A stretch of 8,291 nt of DNA from Actinomycetota bacterium (GCA_003158705.1 PMKX01000158.1:1-8291), one strand, 5' to 3'; counted from the stretch's first letter, positions 1-7,460 are shown. A program made the numbers and translations. Notes: generated by a model from the letters alone, not told the origin.

Positions 1-1028
1 GCCTTGAGCGTGGGGTCCGCGATCAACGGATCGGCGGCCAGCTTGTCGCAGATGGCGGGCAGGTCGACCTGCCACGAATCCCAGGCGTAGATGCAGGCCG
101 CCAGGTCGGCATCGTAGCGCGCCTTGAAGACGGGCAGGTCGAGCCTTAGGCGGGCGACCCAGGCCTGGAGATCGGCTTTCGCGGCGCCCACCTTGGCCAC
201 GTCGATGGCCCCCAGACTGACGTAGCCGAAGCAGTGCCGCGCCCGGTAGTAGCGCGCGTAGCCGTTGACCATGTCGACGGCCACCTCCTGCGGAGTCAGC
301 GACGCGTCGTTGGCAAGCGGCGTGAGGTCAACGTCGTAGGGGAAGCCGTCCATCTCGATCTCTTCCTCGGAGGCAACGACGTACTTCACGAGGCTGACGG
401 GAGGAGACCCGGCTTGTGCGAGCGCAGCCTGATAGAGAACGGCGACGTCGGCCATGTTGCAGGCGTCGAAGGAGAGAACATCGATAGGCACGCCGGCGCC
501 CGCGATGGCGCTCTGCATCTCGGGCATGGTGATGTCGTCCTGCGACTGGTTGTCCCACGAGAAGTAGCGCCAGCCGTAGCCGTGGTCGATCACGCCGATC
601 CCAAGATGAGTAGACGGGTAGCGAGCGTGAATCTGGCGGATGAACCACTTGAAGGTAGTGCCGCGGCCGAAGTCCTTCTCGGGGAACGCGGCGACCTTGG
701 TGACCTTGCCGCCGCCGAGCTCGTAGAGCGTGGTGCCGGTGTGCCCCGGCCGATCGACCATGGCCACGATGTGCACCTGAGGGTTCGCCGGCATACGCGC
801 CAGGAACGCCTTGGCGAACTGCGGCCAGCAGGCCAGCAGGTCGTTGTCGTAGTTGCAGTAGAAGGCGAAGGTCCACGCGACCGGCGAAGCCGGGGCCGCG
901 GGTGGCGAAGCCGTCGTCGCGGCGCCGGGCGGCGCAGGCGTGGCGCCAGCAGACGCCGCCGCCGCGCCGGCGTACACGGCGACGCCGATGAGCAGCGTGA
1001 ACACGAACAGTGCCGTGAGTCGTCTCAT
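1..1028 (-). CDS. Secreted clostripain-type cysteine peptidase (family C11), partial, cut by left edge
   Basis: Reading from the ATG at 1028 gives 342 uninterrupted codons that run off the window, so the C-terminus is missing. Residues 1-27 are a signal peptide (MRRL, then a hydrophobic stretch to ASAG) with no lipobox cysteine. An Ala/Pro-rich linker follows to about residue 50. The catalytic region shows the clan CD dyad: GVIDHGYGW with His149, and LSFDACNMADV with Cys190. The downstream YVVASEEEIEMDGFPY block is typical of clostripain-like proteins. Asp188, two residues before the cysteine, matches the position that sets Arg/Lys preference at P1 in this family, so trypsin-like specificity is predicted by homology. 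The protein should be exported and act outside the cell or at the envelope. The start is supported by the signal peptide; the ribosome site is weak, and the next Met is residue 80. It is divergent from the amidase operon. Family call is firm; substrate is unknown. Confidence 0.88.
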   Translation of the reverse strand, partial: MRRLTALFVFTLLIGVAVYAGAAAASAGATPAPPGAATTASPPAAPASPVAWTFAFYCNYDNDLLACWPQFAKAFLARMPANPQVHIVAMVDRPGHTGTTLYELGGGKVTKVAAFPEKDFGRGTTFKWFIRQIHARYPSTHLGIGVIDHGYGWRYFSWDNQSQDDITMPEMQSAIAGAGVPIDVLSFDACNMADVAVLYQAALAQAGSPPVSLVKYVVASEEEIEMDGFPYDVDLTPLANDASLTPQEVAVDMVNGYARYYRARHCFGYVSLGAIDVAKVGAAKADLQAWVARLRLDLPVFKARYDADLAACIYAWDSWQVDLPAICDKLAADPLIADPTLK

Positions 1029-1116
1029 GCTGCTCAGGGTATTCGCACGCGGCGCCCGCGGCAACGTCCAAGATATAGACTGAAGCCGTCTTGTCACGCC
1101 GAGGGCCGGGGGCAGC
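1029..1116. promoter_or_regulatory. Divergent intergenic region between protease and amidase operon
   Basis: These 88 bases separate two divergently transcribed genes, so promoters for both should lie here. On the plus strand TATAGA at 1074-1079 is a plausible -10 element for the amidase, but no convincing -35 sits upstream. On the minus strand TTGGAC (1071-1066) and GAATAC (1044-1039) resemble -35 and -10 boxes, but they are 21 bases apart, too far for a standard promoter. A G-run at 1108-1112 is the likely weak ribosome site of the amidase. The location is inferred from gene layout more than from motif quality. Confidence 0.3.
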
Positions 1117-2529
1117 ATGGCAAAGGATCTCCACTATCTGACGGCAGGTGAGGCGCTGGCGCGGTTTCGCGCCCGCGACCTCTCCCCCGTGGAGCTCATG
1201 CAGGCGACGATCGAGCGCATCGAGGCCGTGGACACCGAGGTCAACGCTTTGCCCGTTCGCTTCTTCGACGAGGCGCTGGAGGGAGCACGGCAGGCCGAGG
1301 CCCGCTACGCCGGCCGCGGCCGCCGGCCGCGGCCCCTCGAAGGCTTGCCGGTGGCCGTCAAGGACGAGGTCGAGGTGGCCGGCCAGCCATGCACCGAGGG
1401 CTCACTCATCCTCAAAGACAACATCGCCGAGCGCACCGCCGCCTGCATCCAGCGCATCATCGACGCCGGCGGCATCATCCACGCGCGCTCGGCCACGCCG
1501 GAGTTCTGCTGCGCGGCCATCACCGACTCACGCATCTGGGGAACCACGCGCAATCCCTGGAACCTCACCTACAGCCCCGGCGGCTCGTCCGGCGGCTCGG
1601 GAGCTGCCCTCGCCGCCGGCATGACCACGCTGGCGACCGGCTCCGACATAGGCGGCTCCATCCGCATCCCCGCCTCGTTCTGTGGGGTCGTCGGCTTCAA
1701 GCCGCCCTACGGCCGCGTGCCGCAGGCCCCGCCCTTCAACCTCGACCACTACTGCCACGACGGCCCCATGGCGCGCACCGTCGAGGACTGCCGGCTGCTC
1801 GAGAACGTCATGGCCGGGCCGCATCGCGAGGACATCGTTTCGCTGCGGCCCAAGCTCACCGTGCCGCCGCCTTCGGCAGGCATCGCCGGCTGGAAGATCG
1901 CCATGAACGCCGACATGGGCGGCTTTGAGGTCGACGACGAGGTGCGTGCCAACATCGCCGCCGCCGCCGAGACCTTCCGCTCGCTCGGCGCCGAGGTGGA
2001 CGAGGTCGGCCTGGATCTGAGCATGGCCGACCTGCGCGAGGCGGCGCGGGCCCACTTCGCCACCATCTTCGGCAGCCTCATCGCGCAATCGCTGCCCGAG
2101 TACCAAGAGCTCATGACGCCGTACGCGATCGCCTTCGCCAAGGACGCCGCCCGGCCAAACGTGGGCTACTACCGCTCGCTGGAGATCGAGAGTGAGGTCT
2201 ACGCCGCCATCGCCGACATCCTCGCCGGCCATCGCATCCTCATCACGCCCGTCTTCGGCGTCCCCGCCCTCAAGGCCACCATCGACGACTACGACCCCGA
2301 GGTGATATACCGACACGGCATGACGTTGCCGTTCAACATGTGCAGCCGCTGCCCGGTGCTGGTGGTGCCGGCCGGGCGCTCGCGCGACGGCGTGCCGCTC
2401 GGCGTGCAGATCGTCGGGCGCACCTACGACGACGTCAGCGTGTTCCGCGCCGCAGCGGCCTTCACTGCGGCACTGCCCTGGTTCGACGCGCCCGCCCGGC
2501 GCCCGGCCCTCGAAAGGAGCCTCGCATGA
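1117..2529 (+). CDS. Amidase signature family amidohydrolase
   Basis: A 470-residue protein of the amidase signature family, which hydrolyses carboxylic amides to acid plus ammonia or amine. The Ser-cisSer-Lys triad is complete: Lys82 in VAVKDE, Ser157 in GGSSGGSGAALAAG, and nucleophile Ser181 in GSDIGGSIRIPASFCG. The spacings (75 and 24 residues) match those of GatA and other family members. The C-terminal PVLVVPAGRSRDGVPLGVQIVG block is also typical. There is no signal peptide, so it is cytoplasmic. The ATG at 1117 follows a G-rich stretch (1108-1112). The gene stops four bases into the next one. No gatB or gatC lies nearby, so a role in tRNA amidotransfer is unlikely. Coupling to an oligopeptide-type binding protein suggests an imported amide or peptide-amide substrate, but that is inference. 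Confidence 0.93.
   Translation: MAKDLHYLTAGEALARFRARDLSPVELMQATIERIEAVDTEVNALPVRFFDEALEGARQAEARYAGRGRRPRPLEGLPVAVKDEVEVAGQPCTEGSLILKDNIAERTAACIQRIIDAGGIIHARSATPEFCCAAITDSRIWGTTRNPWNLTYSPGGSSGGSGAALAAGMTTLATGSDIGGSIRIPASFCGVVGFKPPYGRVPQAPPFNLDHYCHDGPMARTVEDCRLLENVMAGPHREDIVSLRPKLTVPPPSAGIAGWKIAMNADMGGFEVDDEVRANIAAAAETFRSLGAEVDEVGLDLSMADLREAARAHFATIFGSLIAQSLPEYQELMTPYAIAFAKDAARPNVGYYRSLEIESEVYAAIADILAGHRILITPVFGVPALKATIDDYDPEVIYRHGMTLPFNMCSRCPVLVVPAGRSRDGVPLGVQIVGRTYDDVSVFRAAAAFTAALPWFDAPARRPALERSLA
2513..2519 (+). promoter_or_regulatory. Ribosome binding site deciding the start of the binding-protein gene
   Basis: AAAGGAG lies six bases before the ATG at 2526, inside the last codons of the amidase gene. 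It fixes the start of the binding protein at 2526. An in-frame ATG at 2340 would add 62 residues that are only the amidase region read in another frame. With the ATGA overlap it suggests translational coupling. Confidence 0.8.
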
Positions 2530-4355
2530 GCTTCAGCCCACGCTCCAAGCGTCTTCTCGTGCCCGCCTTGACGGTCGCCGTGTTAGCCGTCGGCCTGGCC
2601 ATAGGCCTGACGACGGCCCTCGCCACCAGCTCCTCGCCGGCGCCCAGCAGCAAACAGCTCACGCTGCGCATCGGCTGGGCGACCGAGCCCGACAACCTCA
2701 ACCCGTTCATCGGCTGGGAGAACTGCGACTACGAGATCTGGTCGCTCAACTACAGCTTCCTGTTCGGCTCCAGCGACGGCTTCAAGCCCACGCTCGACTT
2801 GGCCAGAGAGTTCCCCACGGTGCAGAACGGGGGTCTCTCGGCCGACGGCAAGACATGGACCATTCATCTCAAGACGGGTGTGAAGTGGTCCGACGGGCAG
2901 CCGTTCACCGCCGACGACGTCGCCTTCACCTACAACTACATCGTCAAGAACCACATGATGAACATGGCGATCACGACCATCGGCATCACCGGTGCCAAGG
3001 CTCTCGACCCGCAGACGGTGCAGATCTACTGCTCACGGCCGAAGGCCGACATGGAGTACCTCTTCCTGCCGATCCTGCCCAAGCACGTGTGGGAGAAAGT
3101 CACGCCCCAGGCGGCGCAGTCGAGCTACGTCAGTCAGCCGCCGGTCGTGGGCACAGGACCATTCATCACGACCGCATTCAAGCGCGGCGGCTACGTAGAG
3201 ATGAAGCGCAACCCGAACTTCTGGGGCACACCGCCGACCATCGACCGGATCCTGTTCGTTCACTACACCAACGACGACACCATGGCCTCCGACCTGAGGG
3301 CCGGCACCATCGACGCCGCCTGGGGCGTCTCACAGGGCCAGTTCGACTCGATCAAGTCGACCGCGGGGATCGAGGCGGTCGCCTACAACTTCTTCAACTG
3401 GGACTATCTCAACTTCAACTGCTTCTCGGGCAAGTCACTCGGCAACCCGGTGCTGAGGGACTGGCACTTCCGCAACGCCCTGAACTACGCCGTCGATCGC
3501 CAGGCGTTGTGCCGCAGCGCCTACCAGAGCATGTCGGCGCCAGGCACGACGATCCTGCCACCCGACACTTGGACCGATCCGGACTTCCACTGGCAGCCAC
3601 CGGCCGACCAGGCCTACACCTTCGACCTGGCCAAGGCTAACCAGCTCCTGGACCAAGCCGGCTACACGCGTGGCGCCGGAGGCATCCGTCAGTACCAGGG
3701 CAAGCCCATCACGCTGCGCCTGGAGACGACCACGGAGTCGTCACAGGAGCTGATCGAGACCAAGCTCATCGCCGGCTGGTTCAAGCAGCTCGGCCTGCAG
3801 ATCAAGCTCTCAGTAGTCAGCACGGGCGTGCTGGAGTCACAGATCTTCAACTTCTCCGGCAACACGTACATCCCCAACTTCGACATGTACGTGTGGGACT
3901 GGGCGGGCTACAGCGACCCTGGCCAGACGCTCACCGCGGAGACGAGCGCACAGATCGGCAGCACCAATGAGCCGTGCTGGTCAAACGCCGAGTACGACAA
4001 GCTCAACGCGCAGCAGGCTTCGGCGCTCGACCGCAACGCGCGCAAGGACATCATCTGGAAGATGCAGCAGATCATGTACCAGCAGACACCGTGGGTCGTG
4101 CTCACGTACCCGCAGTACCTCGAGGCCTACAACACCTCCCGCTGGACCGGCTGGACACGCATGTTCCATGGCCGCGGCCCGGCGTTCCTCACCACCGGCT
4201 ACTACCAGTCGTACATCGACCTCAAGCCCAAGGCGACCACCAGCTCCGGCAGCAACACCGGCCTCTGGATCGGCATCGCGGCGGCGGCAGTCGTGGTGGC
4301 GGGCCTCGTGGTGTGGGTGGTTCTGCGGCGGCGGCCGACTGCCGAGGAGACCTGA
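2526..4355 (+). CDS. ABC transporter substrate-binding protein, family 5 (oligopeptide type), C-terminally membrane-anchored
   Basis: A 609-residue extracellular solute-binding protein of the DppA/OppA type. Residues 1-33 form a signal peptide (positive start, then hydrophobic LLVPALTVAVLAVGLAIGL, ending near ALA-T). There is no cysteine for lipid attachment. The family signature spans about residues 93-140 (AREFPTVQNGG, then DGKTWTIHLKTGVKWSDGQP, then FTADDVAFTYNYI). RNALNYAVDR at 316-325 and the NPNFWG block are also characteristic. After the binding fold comes a Ser/Gly/Thr linker and a hydrophobic helix at about 580-600 (LWIGIAAAAVVVAGLVVWVVL), followed by RRR. This predicts a protein held outside the membrane by its C-terminus. 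Known members bind peptides, nickel or other solutes; the ligand here cannot be read from sequence. The gene overlaps the amidase by four bases. No permease or ATPase gene is visible in the window. Confidence 0.94.
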   Translation: MSFSPRSKRLLVPALTVAVLAVGLAIGLTTALATSSSPAPSSKQLTLRIGWATEPDNLNPFIGWENCDYEIWSLNYSFLFGSSDGFKPTLDLAREFPTVQNGGLSADGKTWTIHLKTGVKWSDGQPFTADDVAFTYNYIVKNHMMNMAITTIGITGAKALDPQTVQIYCSRPKADMEYLFLPILPKHVWEKVTPQAAQSSYVSQPPVVGTGPFITTAFKRGGYVEMKRNPNFWGTPPTIDRILFVHYTNDDTMASDLRAGTIDAAWGVSQGQFDSIKSTAGIEAVAYNFFNWDYLNFNCFSGKSLGNPVLRDWHFRNALNYAVDRQALCRSAYQSMSAPGTTILPPDTWTDPDFHWQPPADQAYTFDLAKANQLLDQAGYTRGAGGIRQYQGKPITLRLETTTESSQELIETKLIAGWFKQLGLQIKLSVVSTGVLESQIFNFSGNTYIPNFDMYVWDWAGYSDPGQTLTAETSAQIGSTNEPCWSNAEYDKLNAQQASALDRNARKDIIWKMQQIMYQQTPWVVLTYPQYLEAYNTSRWTGWTRMFHGRGPAFLTTGYYQSYIDLKPKATTSSGSNTGLWIGIAAAAVVVAGLVVWVVLRRRPTAEET

Positions 4356-4423
4356 GCCGGGGCGCGTGAGCTGGGGGCAACCTGACGCCGACCGCTGAGC
4401 AGCCACCCGCCGGGAGCGCGCCG

Positions 4424-4648
4424 GGTGAGCCGCAGCCCGATCAGCGCGCGGCGAGTGAGCCGCAGCCTGATCAGCGCCCGAGTGAGCCGCAGCCCGATCA
4501 GCGCGCGAGTGAGCCGCAGCCCGATCAGCGCGCGAGTGAGCCGCTAGGCGGGCGGCGGTTGGGCCGGCAGCGGCCGCCCGATCAGCGCGCGAGTGAGCCG
4601 CTAGGCGGGCGGCGGCTGGGCCGGCAGCGGCCGCCCAGCCGCCGCCCG
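4424..4648 (+). repeat. In-frame tandem repeat array at the 5' end of the glycosidase gene
   Basis: Four units of about 27 bases encode (G/S)EPQPDQR followed by A, AA or P: 4424-4453 (30 bases), 4454-4480, 4481-4507 and 4508-4534. The third and fourth units are identical. Two 57-base units follow (4535-4591 and 4592-4648), encoding SEPLGGRRLGRQRPP with tails DQRA and SRRP. They differ by one base until the tail. All unit lengths are multiples of three and in frame with the glycosidase, with no stop from 4370 onward. This fits a coding repeat that forms a disordered, Pro- and Arg-rich cytoplasmic tail. Near identity at the DNA level suggests recent expansion and possible length variation. Confidence 0.85.
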
Positions 4649-5728
4649 CTCCTCATCCTCGTGCTCGTCGCGGCGCTTATCATCGCCGTGGTGGGAGCCA
4701 TCGCTTTGGCCACCCGACACGGGGCTTCGGGGCCGCCGTTCACCGGCCGACTCAGTGCCCCGGGCGGCGGCCGGCACCAGCGCGTCACGGCGTGGCTGAC
4801 GAGCACCTCGCCCTCACTCGACGGCGCCTTGAAGGCGCGGGCGCTCGACGAGATCGACTGCGACTGGTACACGGTCGGCGCCGACGGCACGATCGGCACC
4901 CGCGCCGAGAACCTGGGCCTGGTCGCCCGCGCTCGCTCCCGCGGCCTGCAGGTTTTCGCCACGGTCACCAACCGGCCCGACAGCCGCGGCTCGTTCACCG
5001 GCGCCATCGCCCGCGACATCCTTTCGTCGCCCACCGCCACGCAGCACGCCGTGCAGTCGCTCGTGCAGCTCGCCGTCGGCAAGGGCTACGACGGCATCGA
5101 CATCGACTGGGAGCTCGTGCCGGTGGCCGAGCGCGACGCCTTCAGCCGCTTCATGGGTGAGCTCGCCACAGCGCTCCACGCACGGCACCGGCTTCTGTCG
5201 GTGGCCGTCTTCCCCAAGACCTCCGAGCCCGGCACCTGGGACTCGCAGAAGGTGTTCGACTACAAGGCGCTGGGCGCCGCGGTCGACGAGCTCAAAATCA
5301 TGACCTACAGCGACAGCGGGCCGTGGGGCGCCCCCGGGCCGCAGGCGCCGCTCGCCTGGACCCGTTCTGTGTTGTCGTTCGCGAACACGCTGGTGCCGGC
5401 GCGCAAGATCTTCATGGGACTGCCGTTCTACGGTTTCGACTGGCACGGCGGCACGGCCACCGCCCTGCGGGCGGCCGACGTGGCCGCACTCGTGGCGGCC
5501 CACCACTACACGGTCGCCCACGACGCCGCCTCAGGCGAGGCCGAGCTGCGCTACACGGACAGCACGGGCCAGGAGCACGTGCTGTGGTATGAGGACCGGC
5601 AGTCGATCGCCGCCAAGGTCAGCCTGCTGCACAGCAGGCTGCCCGGCATCGGCGGCCTCGCCATCTGGCAGCTCGGCGGCGAGGACCCCGGCTTCTGGAA
5701 CGTCATCGAACAGACGCTGACGAAGTAG
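4559..5728 (+). CDS. Membrane-anchored family 18 glycoside hydrolase, YaaH-like
   Basis: From TTG at 4559 the product has 389 residues. Residues 1-30 are Arg/Pro-rich. A transmembrane helix lies at 31-52 (LLILVLVAALIIAVVGAIAL), giving a type II topology with the catalytic domain outside. The glycosidase domain spans about 75-389. It has the family 18 motif DGIDIDWE at 178-185 with Glu185 as the catalytic acid, then MTY at 248-250, GLPFYGFDW at 287-295, and a C-terminal GLAIWQLGGEDPGFW. These blocks fit the YaaH/cortical-fragment-lytic subgroup, whose members act on N-acetylglucosamine-containing peptidoglycan. No LysM domain is seen. The usual MTYD is MTYS here. The start is uncertain: 4559 is the last conventional start that keeps the helix, yet the frame stays open to 4370 through the repeats. 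A CTG at 4382, four bases after GGGGG, would give 448 residues. It is probably the third gene of the operon. Confidence 0.9.
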   Translation: MGRQRPPDQRASEPLGGRRLGRQRPPSRRPLLILVLVAALIIAVVGAIALATRHGASGPPFTGRLSAPGGGRHQRVTAWLTSTSPSLDGALKARALDEIDCDWYTVGADGTIGTRAENLGLVARARSRGLQVFATVTNRPDSRGSFTGAIARDILSSPTATQHAVQSLVQLAVGKGYDGIDIDWELVPVAERDAFSRFMGELATALHARHRLLSVAVFPKTSEPGTWDSQKVFDYKALGAAVDELKIMTYSDSGPWGAPGPQAPLAWTRSVLSFANTLVPARKIFMGLPFYGFDWHGGTATALRAADVAALVAAHHYTVAHDAASGEAELRYTDSTGQEHVLWYEDRQSIAAKVSLLHSRLPGIGGLAIWQLGGEDPGFWNVIEQTLTK

Positions 5729-5749
5729 AGCGAGCGCGTCTAGCGCGCT

Positions 5750-5806
5750 GGCGGGGCACGTCGAGCGCGAGTCCGCCGCGCTGCACTCGGCTCGTCGTAC
5801 CCCGCC
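5750..5806. terminator. Hairpin between convergent genes, probable bidirectional terminator
   Basis: The left arm, 5750-5771, and the right arm, 5786-5806, are near-complementary: GGCGGGGCACGTCGAGC pairs with GCTCGTCGTACCCCGCC apart from two mismatches, followed by CGAG/CTCG with a single bulged G. The loop is about 14 bases. It lies between the glycosidase stop (5728) and the stop of the convergent propeller gene (5820), where both transcripts should end. There is no T-run on either side, so it may act with Rho or as a stem-only terminator. Confidence 0.6.
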
Positions 5807-5819
5807 GTGCTCGCGGCTC

Positions 5820-7460
5820 CTACTTGACGGTCAGCTTGACGACTGCCGACTTGGCGCACCAGTTGCCGGCCTGGTCACGGCCGGCTATGTCCAACTCGTA
5901 CTTGCCTTTCTTGAGCGTGCACTTGAACTTGTACGTCTGGGACACGTTCACTCTGGCGCTTTTGACTTGGTAGACCTTGAGCGGCATGTCGGGCCCCGAG
6001 CCAGAGGACTTGCCCTTGAAGATCGCGATCTCGGCGCTGCCGGTGGCCCCGCACGGCGCCTTGTCGGTGATGCGGAACTTGACGGTCACCGACTTGCCCT
6101 TCTTGGCCATGATCTTCTTCGCGCCGGTGACCGTGGGCGCTACGGTGTCGACGTTAACATGCAGCGTCTTCGCGGCCTCGGTATTGCCGCCTTTGTCGAG
6201 GGCCTGGTACAGCACCGTGTGGGCCCCTTGAACGGTCGTCGGGATGGTGACGGTCGCGGGCGACCAGCTCGCGGTCCAGTCGGCGGCGGCGTCGACCTTG
6301 TACTGGATCTTCCACACGCCCACACCGACGTCGGTGGCCGTGAGCTGCACCGTGTGGCTCGAAGCACTCATCCAAGCGCCGTCGTGCAGACTTGCGGTCG
6401 TGACCGGCGGCGTCGTGTCCGCGGCGCCGCCGCCGTCGGTCGTGTGGATGATGGTGCCTCCCGTGCCCACAGCCCAACCGTTGTTGGGATCGTAGAACGA
6501 CACGTCGAGGAGGATGTCGTCGGTGCCCGAGACCTGGGGCACCCAGGTCGAGCCGCCGTCCGCAGTCTTCATCACCAGGCCATCACTGCCGACGGCCCAG
6601 CCGTGCGTGCGGTCGGCCAGCACGTCCACGGCTTCGAGGCGACCCTTGCACACGCCCAGGTCCAGCTGGGTGCTCCAGGTCGAGCCGCCGTCGCTGGTCG
6701 CCAACACGAACCCACTCCCGTTGTCCCCGCCCACGGCCCAGAGATGGTCGTCGTTGGAGGCGGCGATGCCGTCGATGAACGCGCCGGCGGGCACCGGCGG
6801 GTCAGTGGTGGTCTTGGTCCACGTGGCACCGCCGTCGCTGGTGAAGATCACGTGCGTGCCGTCGGCCGCCCAGCACGTGGTGGCGGACAGCGCGTCGACC
6901 ATGTTCGGCGTGACACCGGCGGGAACAGCCTGGGCGGGGTCCGACCAGGTGGCGCCCCCGTCCGTCGTCTTGAGCAGCGCGCTCTGATTGAACGGGGCGA
7001 TCCAGGCAGTCTGGGCGTCGCCAAAGCTGATGTCGTAGGCGCGGTAATGATAGAGGTTCGCCGGAGGAATGAGCGGCAGAGTGACCGGCGATGACCAGCT
7101 TGATCCGTCGGTCGTGTATGAAACCTGGCCGAGTCTGTTGCCGACCAATCCGTGCGTGGCGTCGAAGAACGACGACGCCTCGAGGTCGTCGGGCAGGTTG
7201 GCCGTCCCTGTACTGCTCCAGTAGCTGCCGTCGATCGTGTGCAGTACGGCGCTCGGCACACTGGATTCGGCCCAAGCCTCGGTGGCACCGACCGCAGTCA
7301 CATGCTGCACCTCTTGGTCGTTGCTACCGGTGCCGTTGTTCTCCCAGCCGGCCGCAGAGGCCGCCGGTGCGCACACGGCCACGACGGCGAGTGCCACGAG
7401 GATGACGAAGAGTGCTGCCGGCGTGGCGCGGGGGGCGCGCCTGTGTACTGGCGATGACAT
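5820..7460 (-). CDS. Secreted BNR/Ycf48-like beta-propeller protein with C-terminal Ig-like domains
   Basis: A 546-residue exported protein. Residues 1-37 are a signal peptide ending ASAA. Seven Asp-box motifs of the (S/T)xDGGxTW type have their Asp at 77, 118, 167, 209, 257, 301 and 342, spaced 41 to 49 residues apart. This predicts a seven-bladed propeller like Ycf48 and BNR-repeat proteins. The last copy lacks the Trp. Partner-strand motifs such as GWAVG recur between them. From TTPPVTT at about 349 comes an Ig-like or OmpL47-like domain to about 439, then a second beta-rich domain (441-546) with Cys470, Cys514 and Cys535. No catalytic residues are evident, so a binding or surface role is likely, but no ligand can be named. 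The ATG at 7460 has GGAGGGG (7471-7465) four bases upstream. An ATG at 7553 would add 31 non-signal residues and is rejected. Confidence 0.87.
   Translation of the reverse strand: MSSPVHRRAPRATPAALFVILVALAVVAVCAPAASAAGWENNGTGSNDQEVQHVTAVGATEAWAESSVPSAVLHTIDGSYWSSTGTANLPDDLEASSFFDATHGLVGNRLGQVSYTTDGSSWSSPVTLPLIPPANLYHYRAYDISFGDAQTAWIAPFNQSALLKTTDGGATWSDPAQAVPAGVTPNMVDALSATTCWAADGTHVIFTSDGGATWTKTTTDPPVPAGAFIDGIAASNDDHLWAVGGDNGSGFVLATSDGGSTWSTQLDLGVCKGRLEAVDVLADRTHGWAVGSDGLVMKTADGGSTWVPQVSGTDDILLDVSFYDPNNGWAVGTGGTIIHTTDGGGAADTTPPVTTASLHDGAWMSASSHTVQLTATDVGVGVWKIQYKVDAAADWTASWSPATVTIPTTVQGAHTVLYQALDKGGNTEAAKTLHVNVDTVAPTVTGAKKIMAKKGKSVTVKFRITDKAPCGATGSAEIAIFKGKSSGSGPDMPLKVYQVKSARVNVSQTYKFKCTLKKGKYELDIAGRDQAGNWCAKSAVVKLTVK

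Noticed and set aside
234..1151. A 305-codon plus-strand open frame and a 268-codon minus-strand frame at 328-1134
   Set aside because: Both overlap the clostripain-like gene in other frames. Their translations are Arg/Gly/Val-rich with no recognisable domain, whereas the frame from 1028 has a signal peptide and full C11 motifs.
1528..2316. Long antisense frame within the amidase gene
   Set aside because: It is low-complexity Gly/Val/Arg/His sequence typical of the complement of GC-rich coding DNA, with no motif, and the amidase frame has an intact triad.
2340..2525. N-terminal extension of the binding protein from ATG 2340
   Set aside because: It lies inside the amidase gene, reads as Arg/Ala-rich noise, and would bury the signal peptide. 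The strong ribosome site at 2513-2519 points to 2526.
1117..2529. Amidase as GatA of the tRNA amidotransferase
   Set aside because: The triad spacing fits the whole family, but no gatB or gatC is adjacent and the gene is coupled to a binding protein. A general amidase is the safer call.
4424..4648. Repeat array as a CRISPR or non-coding satellite
   Set aside because: Units are directly adjacent without unique spacers, are multiples of three, and stay in frame with the downstream gene.
4814..5521. Antisense frame of 235 codons in the glycosidase gene
   Set aside because: It is a shadow of the family 18 gene with no domain features.
5967..7094. Plus-strand frame of 375 codons opposite the propeller gene
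   Set aside because: It is the complement of repeated Asp-box coding DNA, rich in Arg/Gly/Val, and has no ribosome site or domain. The minus-strand frame has seven regularly spaced motifs.
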